From Membranipora membranacea (taxonomy: Eukaryota; Bryozoa; Gymnolaemata; Cheilostomatida; Membraniporidae), in assembly GCA_914767715.1 (NCBI GenBank), contig OU612073.1, forward strand, positions 21,700,001 through 21,764,000: DNA of 64,000 nt, written 5' to 3'. The stretch's first letter is position 1, and every line of letters starts with the position of its first letter. Of the stretch, positions 13,901 to 23,672 are shown piece by piece. The position numbers were made by a program, and so were the translations under genes. The notes beneath the pieces are model-generated. The model searched no databases, was not told the origin of the DNA, and worked only from the letters and a program-made list of their open reading frames with translations.

Positions 13901-15233
13901 AAGCAATCATATGGCTCATGGGACACGAAATCCAGTCTTTACTGAGTTTAAGACCCAAAGTTCCTGGCAATGCATTGTATAGCAGCTGTTCATCCTTTGG
14001 TGGTCAAGATATGTCACAATCAGAGGTGCTTAGGGTCATGTAGAGTTTTCAGATTTTGAAAAATGGGATAGGGGTAACCACACAAACGACTGCTCATTGT
14101 AAGGTTACCAGCCAAGACCTTCTGGCATTATTGAGGTTAAAGCAAGGAGATAATTTCTTATAGATTAGCATAAAAAAAATCTGACCTCTGCAACAACTGC
14201 TCTAAAGCAGCGCTTTTCGTTAAATAAGGGTGCAGCAAAATATTATTTCGTGCACTGACCTTCGCTGTTTGTGTCGAATGTGACAGCTGAAGATGTCATG
14301 GCTGAGGTCGCTCCGTCATGTGTCACAGAGTGACAGTGTGGGTCTATCTCACTGTCATCAGGTACTTCATTCTTACAGTTAGTCATAACTCCGCTCACTA
14401 TCGAGTTTATGTCATTTATTGATGGCATTATCGATCTGTAACAATACAAGCATGAAAGTTCACCATAAAGTGAAAGTTCAAAGATCAGGATGAAATCTGC
14501 TGTCCAAAGCAACAGATGTTACACATCGCCATATTTATCAGCTCAGATAAGTTAGTTAAATAACATCAGCCATCGCTGGAGACAAACACTTACCTCCGCT
14601 AATATTGTAGTGGGTAGTGGCTTCGGTTTCTTAAGCCTGTCAAGTCGATACAAAATCATGCATAGGTCCCAAAAATAAATGTAACGTACCTTGACGCAGC
14701 TAGTGTGTTGTTGAATTGTGGATAGAAATGGCCAGCATAGTGATCAGGAAACACAGGGGGTAGCAGTTTAGACCATGGTTCTAAATTGTCAGACGGAGTG
14801 TACGACTTGACGCGCTCCTGCATCGCTGGCTCTAGGGAGGGTAGAGGGATAAGGCCCGGAGCAGGCTCAAGCGGTGGCGGTGTTGTGTGTAGAGAAGCAG
14901 TAGTAGTCCGGAGAATATCATCTAGGATTTGGAGCGATGACATATCCTGTTGTATACTATGGTTCCTCAATCGATCACCCATTCTAAATTTCCTAAAATT
15001 AACAAACCATAATATGATTATGGCACTGTTTACAGTTTGCTTGGGCATTAACCCATAACCAACACCGCAAAAATGCAAGACATCAGAACTAACCAGTTCC
15101 AAACTATAAACATGATCAGGTAGCAATTGCACTTTGTGTTAACCTTCATAAAGTACACAAAAACTGAATTCTAGCTCTACATAGGATATGCATAAAATTA
15201 AGAGACACCTTACCAAGAGGCATGGCAGTTCAT
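7994..15233 (-). CDS. FOXQ2: Forkhead transcription factor, FoxQ2-like (12 coding exons)
   Basis: The exons in coding order are 15214-15233, 14690-14992, 14260-14435, 12752-13040, 12312-12556, 11728-11975, 11203-11312, 10597-10693, 10032-10259, 9518-9731, 8583-8693 and 7994-8232. They sum to 2280 nt, or 759 residues. All junctions are GT-AG and in phase. The forkhead domain (about residues 416-513) is split over four exons. It shows KPTAPYVELIAMAIL, DIYQWLMSKYPYF, WRNSVRHNLSL, CFVKGDRAPNGRGFYW and FSKGDF. The NGRGxYWxI and FSKGDF signatures fit FoxQ2 better than other Fox classes. The usual IHP after YW is IADQ here, and the LN of HNLSLN is LM. Long Ser/Thr/Pro-rich flanks make it about twice the usual FoxQ2 length. 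The ATG at 15231-15233 has an ACC context; an in-frame ATG at 14980-14982 is the alternative start. A nuclear DNA-binding role is known for the family. Confidence 0.87.
8745..9243. mobile_element. Foldback/MITE-like inverted repeat in a FoxQ2 intron
   Basis: The sequence folds on itself with arms of about 245 bp at roughly 75-80 percent identity by eye. The outer arms share GTTTAGGAAAGCAAAGAAC against the complement at about 9220-9240. The inner arms share GGGTCTAGAARGGTCTA at 8874-8890 and 9090-9108. It lies wholly in the intron between the exons at 8583-8693 and 9518-9731. There is no ORF and no clear target duplication. Confidence 0.65.
9454..9537 (-). repeat. 28-bp x3 tandem repeat spanning an exon-intron boundary
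   Basis: Three 28-bp units beginning GTACTGACC(G/T)GTA (top strand, from about 9454, 9482 and 9510) straddle the 3' end of the FoxQ2 exon 9518-9731. Each unit carries a potential donor on the minus strand. The exonic one is ACAG|GTCAGT; the two intronic ones are CCG|GTCAGT. Using either downstream copy would run into an in-frame stop soon after the normal boundary. Confidence 0.85.
14594..14636 (-). other. Candidate 43-nt frame-shifting (poison) cassette exon of FoxQ2
   Basis: Between FoxQ2 coding exons 2 and 3 there is a GACTTGACAG acceptor, 43 open nucleotides and a strong GAG|GTAAGTG donor. Joined to the upstream exon it reads R-L-K-K-P-K-P-L-P-T-T-I-L-A-E, but 43 is not a multiple of three and the next exon then reaches a stop within eight codons. 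Skipping it keeps the frame. It is therefore either a regulatory poison exon or a chance pair of splice signals. Its polypyrimidine tract is weak. Confidence 0.3.
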
Positions 15234-17463
15234 GGTATCACCATAGTGGAGTAATGAGTCAATCCACTGTGACGTATACCACCGATGAGGCATTGTAATG
15301 CTTTCTCCTCCAACAACAACTGTAAGTTAGAGTAACACAGCCTCCCACTTCACTGAATCACTGATAGAATACTGAGTGTTAGCCTTAGCTGTAGTGTTCT
15401 GGTATCAGACTATAAGTTTAATGACAGTATAACAGCCTACAGTTAAAGCTGACAGGCAGCTAATAATAATATAAAGCATACCTATATGCTGGGGATGCTG
15501 TCCACTGAGAGGTTACGGTAGCTCCGGGATTCTCTGATTTATCTGTAAGCTGAGCAGTAAGCCACTTGTGATATGCTTTCAGGCTTCATGTATGGCTGTC
15601 ACTTGAGCTTCTACTGGGTAATCTATGTGACCTAAACGAGCACTAAGTTAACTGAAAGCTCAGCCTTCATCTTGGTCCAGGCATGGTCTTCTATTCTGAT
15701 TGGCCAATTAATGCCGAGGCTTTCACAAGTAAATCAAGCCGCTTTTTTTCCGGGGACTCGTCAAATGAAGGGTAGCTGACTAATCAACAAACCCGGCGCA
15801 GGGTTTAGTTGAGCAGACCATTATACTTTGAGTATAATTGACAAAGCTGGGTAAGGTCTAAATTAAAGGGACACAACAAAATAAATATTCATTTAAATTC
15901 AATCCTGGGAAAATGCATGGTGTTGTTTTCGCTACAGCTACATTCTCTCAATAAATAAATTCCTGCAATAAACTGGATCATGTCTAATCCCATTTTCGTC
16001 ATCATACTTCATGTTCTTTTAGCAATCCGGACAAGGGAAGAGAGGACTTAATTTGAACCATAAACACAGCCTACTATCTTTTAACTAATACTTTTGATAA
16101 TAATCGTGACAAGAACAATAATTTTATATATATATATATATATATATCATTTTCTATTTCTATAAAGCCATATATAACTTACTTTCCCATTTCTAGAACA
16201 TCGTCATTTATTTGTGTATAGCCTAACCCCTTTTTTGTGTGCGTATTTAGCTGTGTGTAGAGGTCAACAAGTTACTTTTTAACTACTTTGTTATCTGTAA
16301 ACTTTCTAGAAAACCTCTTTAAACAAATAAATAAATATACTTATAAAAATAAATAAATAATTTTTAAAATGTAAATAGTTAAAGTTTTTATATGTGAATG
16401 GTATTGGTGTGAAGTGTGAACTGAATATCTTCTTAAGAATAAAACTATCTCCTAGTTCTGTTTTTATTGAGTAACATAAAAAAATATATCAGGCCAACCT
16501 ACAGGTTCTAATAACTGAAGTAGTAAGCAGATTATCAGCAAAACAGGCAAATAAACAAGAGTTACAGTGGAGTTGTTTCCTGCTAGTGTTCATCTTATCC
16601 ATAAAACCTTACAGTATAAATGGAGAGATATAGTTAGATCAAATTTGACAGTTTAAAATTGAGTGACCCAGTTGCCATTCAGAGCTATGTAAATGTTTTC
16701 ATTAGCAATCTAGAGTCACACAATCACGGTCGGTTTACTAAAGAACTGACCCTGCTACTCCAGTCCATCAACTACCTATGCCAACCACCTGAAAGCTCAA
16801 TATTGGTCCATACTAATTAGCCAAGTGTTGGCTCTGATTGGTAGGATTGCTGAGAAAGCCAATGGAGGGTTATTATGGTACTTTTATGAAAGGAAATTAT
16901 GATAACTGTGACAAATCGCAAAAGATCTGTATTGAGTTGTCATGCAAGCGCTCTACCAATTGCGCCATTACTCAATTTACAGAGCCAAAAATCATTCCAA
17001 TCCGAATCCTAAATAACCAAGGTAGAATTTTAATTGAAACAGCAAAAATTGTTCTCCAATTGTTGCTTGCGGTCCTGGTCTGATATTGATACCGATATTT
17101 TTTCCTAATTGAAACACCAAAAGAACAAGGGGTTCGAGCCAAAGTGATACCAACAATTTCGCTCTAATACCTTGCTCCTTCTAATTATGCCGTCATGTTT
17201 CCCACGCGTACCATGCTCCCAGACTGGAAGTAGATGCAGTAACAGTTGTAAGTGGAAGAGGTCTTCCATAAGTCAAGAGGCCACGGTATGATGGGTAAGG
17301 TACCACACATAGATAGGGGAGGTGGTGTGGGATGGACATGGCACTGATATGTTGTTTCTACCGCTCAGAAAAGTCTGCTGACAAACAAAGCGCTCATGCT
17401 GAATCAATTGTACATGAAGAACAAGAAGCATAGGAGGTATCTGGAGTTACACATGCAATCTGT

Positions 17464-17549
17464 ATCACTTTGCTAATGTCCATGATGATTCACCACCCCC
17501 AAAACATGTTTTGGGGGTGGTGAATCATCATGGACATTAGCAAAGTGAT
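17464..17549. repeat. 86-bp perfect palindrome
   Basis: Two 43-bp arms meet at AAAACATGTTTT with no spacer. The arms start ATCACTTTGCTAATGTCC and run through a CCACCCCC tract. This is strongly cruciform-forming. The right end overlaps by five bases (GTGAT) with the next palindrome at 17545-17611. Confidence 0.95.
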
Positions 17550-17611
17550 TTCAACCACTATCTCCCCCACCATGTTTTAAACATGGTGAGGGAGAAAGTG
17601 GTTGAAATCAC
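17545..17611. repeat. 67-bp near-perfect palindrome abutting the previous one
   Basis: The arms start GTGATTTCAACCACT and meet near CATGTTTTAAACATG, with two mismatches (TATCTCCCCC against TTTCTCCCTC). It shares GTGAT with the preceding palindrome, so the two form a double cruciform candidate. The C-rich inner segments resemble each other (CACCACCCCC and CTCCCCCACC). Confidence 0.92.
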
Positions 17612-19047
17612 TCTTGGCTCTATCATTACTATAATGATAATAATATAAAATTTCCAGCCACAATCAATCAGTGTAAGTAATGATATTATTAACTATAATT
17701 TATTAATTAATTAAGTATAATTTGTCCAAGGTGTAAAGTGTTTTACTCCAGACCATGATTTGTCACTACTAATTTAAAGAAACTTTTTTGTTCATATGAT
17801 GTCAGTGCCAGCCCCTTTCATAAGTCATTTGCCACATAAAATCAGCCTGATTCAGGATGTAGTAGCTGTGTGGTTGTAGTAGGACCTGCCCTGTTAACTG
17901 TGACATTTGAGGTGAGATTTAAGAGGAAGATAACTGTTGTTAACAACCAAAATCTCACCCATTTCATGCCATGTGCTTTATTTCTCACAGCATAGTGGTT
18001 TCAGTTTGTTGTGACCAATCATAGTTACCAACAAGGAAAAGAAGCTGTATGATTGGCTAAGCAATTATTGAGTAATTTGAACACCAATTCTGGTGAATAA
18101 GAGTTGGCTGCTCTCTCTTTAGCGTTAGTTAACTCCCAAACTGAAGAAATATCAAATCGAAATGTGTCAAAAGTGTTACCACAATGCAATTTTGACATAA
18201 AGATCAGATCCAGAAAAAGTCTTATATTTTTTCATACATTCAGTCACCCTGAGAATTACAGGAGAGAGATTGGAATACCCAATTTCTCATGTACAATACT
18301 GTACGATACAACAGTATTTGAAGTATCAAGAGCTATGATATAGGCAATGTTTAGGCTCGTCGGCTAGCTATTATTCGAGCAACAATCATACGCAGCATTG
18401 TATTACAACTAATACTGCTCTGATTATTCTGAATATCTCTCAAAAGCAAGAGATACAGACTCAAATGGAACATTCTCTAAATGTACATAACTCCTTTTCA
18501 ATCAGGGCAGATTTATCTGTAACATTAGCTACACAATGACCTGACCTATCAATACCCCTCAGATGCTTCAGAATATTTGTGTACAAACGAACACCATTGG
18601 GCTAGAGAAGTGGGGGGACCACAAAAAATTTACTCAGCCATTATATTGTTCAGCGTTGGTTGAAAGATACTGTAAAGAGAAACAGGCACTTGGGGTTAAA
18701 ATGACATGTGTGTGTTTTATTGTCGTGTAGTGATGATGTATTAATGCTCGATACGGATAAGACAGAAAAAAGAATACCAGTGATCTGCTGGTTAATGTAA
18801 TAATTAAAGATGTAAGTTTATCAGCATTTCGGCTTTGTCAAACATTGAAACAAGTGATCATTTTTTTTCTTAGTGAGAGATATTGTGGCAGCTGAGTCAG
18901 CTGCTGTCAGTGAAAGTGATAAAATCGTTATCATAAAACCAATATTACAAATAGTACTTAAAGAAAAACAGATGTTATATAAGGAGAGAACACATCACAA
19001 AACACAAAAATTCAATGCAGTTAATCCTATGGGAATGTTGCCACTGA

Positions 19048-20266
19048 TCACTGATCACCTGTGGTGTTAAGAGTTGACTCTGGCTCCGCCTTTAGTAGCC
19101 TATCTTCCTCAGGTACGTTATCGGGTTCTACATAAGGGACGGCGCAGTGACACCCGATTGAGAGGTCAGTAACTACCACAGGCTCATAAAGGCTTCTTCC
19201 TCTCTTGCACCTTCCTGTTTCTCTCAGTATAACACGAGAAGTTATCTGCTGCTCAGCCCTACCTACTATGTCTCCTGTGGTGAGCATACGACAGTCCCTG
19301 GTCACTGACGGGCAGCACGGGTAGTTTGTCAGGGCAGCAGGGTAGATACGTCTTACTTGTGTTAAATCCAGGTTCGACTTCAGTGTCTGCTCATACCTAA
19401 ATAGGAAATAAATATATCGATTATGGTTGGGATTTGGGGTATATTTGGTGTACAAATAAGCCATAAGGATTCTAAATAAAATTGAGACTATAGATAGGGC
19501 TTTTTGAATAACCAAACAAAGATCTTGTTTCTGTTCACATGAACATATGCAACACAAATAATTCGGAATCATAGAGGCAGCTGAGAGTGTCAAAAATTGG
19601 GAAAGTAAATGACATTACCCAAAGCCAGTATCATATTCGGGCATATGCTAATGGTACGTAATAATTTTAGGAGTTGTCCCTTCTTGTTTATTGAAAGCGC
19701 AACTCACAGCAATGTGTTTTGTCTATGGCACAACTCCTAGTACAGCAAACAACCAGGATCCATTTATATTGACCTTCACTTATGCTTTATATTAGATGAA
19801 ACAAGAGAGTAATAATGTCATATGATACGTCCTATGTTCTGGTCCTTGCCATTAGTAACAATAAGAGTCTATGATTTGAGGAGTAAAAGTTTACTGGCTA
19901 ACGATTCATGATCATGATTAGACACATATAAATTAAACCTGTAGGTTGTGACTATTATAAGTGTTCTAAGTACCTATGACAGACAATATAAGTACTTTAC
20001 CAGGATCGCACAGCTCTTTGTCTGAGTAGAGGTGAGTTTCTCTTCTCTTCATCAGAGGCAGCACAATCTGATGAGTTCCTCCACTCCTTCACCTTCAGCT
20101 TTCTCAGACTCAGATGTTTATAAGATGAGTAGCTGCCTGTAGCTAACAGGGCAGACTTATACTGCCGCTTCAGTATATTCTTATTAGGCTGCCGCGCACA
20201 CTGTTTAGCAGAGACGATCCCACTGAGGAATACAGTCGCTACAAAAGCTGCCAGTAATAACTTCAT
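19048..20266 (-). CDS. IL17: Interleukin-17 family cytokine A (secreted, 204 aa)
   Basis: Two exons: 20001-20266 and 19048-19396, 615 nt, phase 2 junction at TCCTG|GTAAAG. Residues 1-20 are a signal peptide (MKLLLAAFVATVFLSGIVSA). The intron splits the tryptophan codon of the family's conserved R-S-x-W motif (W89), as in the neighbouring paralogue. The C-terminal half has the IL-17 cystine-fold cysteines: NYPCCPSVTRDC, then GRCKRG, then IGCHCAVP. Known family members are secreted dimeric ligands of IL-17 receptors acting in epithelial and mucosal defence. A hydrophilic tail rich in Glu and Asp (V-P-E-E-D-R...) follows the domain. A TATA box (TATAAAA, minus strand, 20344-20350) lies 78 bp above the ATG. 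Confidence 0.92.
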
Positions 20267-20343
20267 GCTGACTTTTAATATGGTGGTTGTACAAACTCAA
20301 GATGATGGTAAGATATTGAAAGTGTTGAATGCTAACCATGGCA

Positions 20344-20350
20344 TTTTATA
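20344..20350 (-). promoter_or_regulatory. TATA box of IL-17 gene A
   Basis: GGTATAAAATGCC on the minus strand sits 78 bp upstream of the ATG at 20266. That would place transcription start near 20315-20320 with a short 5' UTR. The divergent IL-17 gene has a similarly placed TATA box. Confidence 0.6.
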
Positions 20351-22647
20351 CCAAAAAATTAGAGGAAGTCGTATAAATTTTTATTGGTCTGTCAATTTTA
20401 TCCTTGTGTGAATCACTCGTTATTATTATCAACATCTGGATAACTCCGAGGCTTGGTATGTATTCCATGCTGACCAAAAAATAAAAATAAAGTTTCATTG
20501 GTCAACTGAAATATGCAATCTAATTCCCAAATGAGCAGCCTGAATATGTTTAAACAAAGTGTTGATTAGAAAGGGTCAAAGAAATGAGGGTTGCCTTATT
20601 TTCTAATAAGTTGGGTTAGATTACCTGAATCTTTTATACGATAAGGATAAGAGCAGTTATCCGGGCATCCATCTGCCCTTATTAATATATGTAATTATAC
20701 ATATGACCATATGCATACATTCAGCTGGTCTGTAAAAGGATATATATACATATACGGAGGTTTTAAAATAAAACAACAAGAACAATAAAAAAATTTTAAG
20801 TCAGTCTAATTTAAATCAAGTGTAAAGGGAGACCTGTATAGTTGAGACAGCTTGATAATTTGGCTAAAAGATGAAATAATTTACATTTCTTTAGATATTT
20901 CTCTTTTAATGGGACAAGCCTCAAACCTATCAATTAATATAAACAATTACGGTTATTTTGTGGAAGAGCAGCGGTGACAACCATAGTGTGTTATATCTTC
21001 ATCTAATCAGTCAGTTACAATTGGATTTTGAGTTTGAGCAGCTTTTCAAACCAATTTGATGTCATTTCTTCTTTAAAAATTTGATTTCGATGTTGTGCGA
21101 TTGAATCTAGCTATTTAAAACAATGAAATACGAAAGAATTCCATAACGTTGATGAAATCACAATGCTTTATAAATTGTCAACCAATGAGAATAACCGAGC
21201 AGCAGCAATGCGCAATGTTTTCAAATGACCTTGCCAAATCCTCCAAATGGAAGTGCACCTGAAATCATAAACCATATATGTGTCCGGGTGCGAACAATGA
21301 GAAAACCCCTTATTATTTCTTAGCCCTGACATTCCTTTCTGCCATTAGCATTAGTATTTGTTCCCCTTTGCATGTTTGGAACGATTCAATTGGACAGTAT
21401 TTTGCTGACTATGCTTGTAATTCGCCTTATCCCTCGTAATTTCCTTAACCATGCATGGTGCTAACACTGGTTCAGGAAACAGATTAAGTACTATGACTCG
21501 GCAATTTTTATCCAATCTATTGTACAAGAGAGATTTAAACTAACAGGCTGGTTCCGGTTTAATTGCACCAAGCTTCTTGCTGGAACCAGCATGATGCCGA
21601 TGAATTTATTTTTAACCGCAAACAAACTAATGTTGAAATGAAAAATGTGATCTTTTTCTAAAGGTTTTTAATCCTTTTCCGTTATTATCTTGCTAATATA
21701 TTGTTCACATACCCTAAAAAAGGTTCTTGATGAAAGGTATCATTTGTAATGGGAGGTATTTAAAAGACACAATAAAAGCGCCGTCTTCATTCTCCACATT
21801 TTATCTTCATATCAACATCAATATTTTACCCTGAGAAGCTCTACATGGTTGTTAATATTCTTAAGCAACTGAATTTTTTGAGTTTGTTGGCCCAAGATGT
21901 GCCCGAGCTACCAACAAATTTAGAAAATAAAGTACTGCCTGAACCTAAGGCAAAACTACTTGGGTGCTATTCTTCAAGATGTGTGAAACCCCTTTATTTC
22001 AGCCAATGTGTTCACCGAAATTCCTCCGTCCTTGATTCTTATGAATATTTCTTCAATTGAAATCACTCATCTAGCAATTGGCATGCTGAGAGTTTAAGAC
22101 AGTTTTGTTTGATTTATTTCCTAGTGTCAGTTCGTTCAGGTTCACTGTGGATCAATGTGGACCACCAGAACTGGTGATGGTGATTCACGTTGCAGGGTGG
22201 TCCATTCAAGACTTACTCTCATTAAATCAATTTATTAAATCAATTATCATCTTAGACTCTAATTCTTTCTTTGTCAAAATTCTAGGAGCTGCCAATATTC
22301 GCATACCCTACTATAAAGTTTTGGATAAAAGGCATCATACAAAAAATGCAGTATTTTAATACAATCATCCGTTTTCACACACAAAAAAAGGGAATTGGTC
22401 ATCCTCAACAATGTCTCTCGTCATATAAATCAATATAATTTTATTTTCCCACGCTGGCAGGTTGAACTCATTCATCTTTTTCCTCATACCAGGTTTTCAC
22501 TTTGCAATCAGATCAATGCAGACCACCTAGGCTGCTGCCGTATATGGTTCACACTGACATAGACACGGCCTGGTCTGTACACATGGTACGCTGACTTTTC
22601 CTCATTCTTCATCCAAAATTTGAATCACAACTTCAAGGTGGAACAAT

Positions 22648-22798
22648 AGGCAAAACCCGACCTGTTCCACTGTAATAAAATTGATTATTAATAATCAGTG
22701 TAAAATCCCATACCAGTTGAGAGCTACACTGTATGGGATTTTACACTGATTATTAATAATCAATTTTATTACAGTGGAACAGGTCGCCGCTTTTGCCT
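22648..22798. mobile_element. 151-bp hairpin insertion (arms about 65 bp)
   Basis: The arms begin AGGCAAAACC and end GCTTTTGCCT. They pair through GACCTGTTCCACTGTAATAA and GATTATTAATAATCAGTG around a loop of about 19 bp. The matching place in duplication unit 2 (about 27310-27330) lacks it, so this is an insertion that postdates the duplication, or was lost from unit 2. No 7-9 bp target repeat is evident. Confidence 0.85.
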
Positions 22799-23138
22799 GT
22801 TCTCTGTGATAATTATATTTGACCAGATAATCAGATAATCAAATCCATATTTCCACCATTAAGCTTCTATTCCATTACTGTTGACACTTAGTTTTATCAA
22901 TGACAGGGAGTTCATTGGTGTTATAGTCAAAGCTTCATCTGTACTGTATTTTTTAGAGATTAACACTCTGCTAAAATGATGGATATAAAACAAGAAAGGT
23001 ATTGAGAATAAAACATCATTAATATTAATATAATCTAGAGGTTAGGGTAATAGATTCATTAAACTCAGATCAAGCAAATCAACTAAGATATCAGGAAGTG
23101 CAGAATACTGCGTAGAAATTTTTTCTGATAAAGCATAA

Positions 23139-23672
23139 ATTCTGCCAAAATATATATATATCAAATTTATTTTGGATAATACTCACAATAAAAAGCAAGC
23201 ATGCAGGCTAAAACACAAGGGATCAATATAATCCAGATTAATCCAGATTTAAGTAGGCCGAGCAAATCAACAAGTTATTAGGAAGTGCAGAATACAGCGC
23301 AGAATTTTTCTGATGGTCATAGAATTAAATTAAGCATAACTCATTCATCAATTATCAACCTATGTAGACTACCTGTAGTTGGACACAATAATCTGCCATT
23401 TTTTGCCATAATAGCAGTTTATCAGTAATATTATTTTGCTTTCCCGCTAAAGTAATATCCGAACTCCAGTTGTGCTCTGACTTGCCTTTAAACCGCGAGC
23501 AAAAGAACCGGCCTCACATATTGTGCAATCAAATCTTTGGTACGTGGCTTTTAATCAATAATACCAACAAAATTTATCTAGCTTAATTTCTTAAGGAATG
23601 TTTTCTTAACAATATAATTTATCTGGCACGATATCAGTTTTTTTGTAATTTTTGATTCATTTATTTTCTAGT
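23139..23672. repeat. 534-bp block nearly identical to 27450-27983
   Basis: It starts at TTCTGCCAAAATATATAT and ends at TTATTTTCTAGT. I found only one difference (C/T at ATCTGGCAYGATATC) over 534 bp, and the lengths are the same. Flanking DNA of the two duplication units is clearly more diverged. Together with 27450-27983 this looks like a gene-conversion tract or a recently copied sub-segment. No ORF. Confidence 0.88.

Larger units (their letters stand above)
15234..19047. other. Intergenic; FoxQ2 5' region, palindromes, simple repeats
   Basis: No coding exon was found. The left part should hold FoxQ2 5' UTR and promoter; an inverted CCAAT motif (CTGATTGGCC) lies near 15696. It also contains a (TA)n run at about 16126-16147, a tRNA-like A-box fragment (minus strand, 16941-16968), and the paired palindromes at 17464-17611. 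The right part should hold the 3' UTR of the first IL-17 gene: an AATAAA on the minus strand (top TTTATT near 18716) lies about 330 bp past its stop. Confidence 0.5.
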
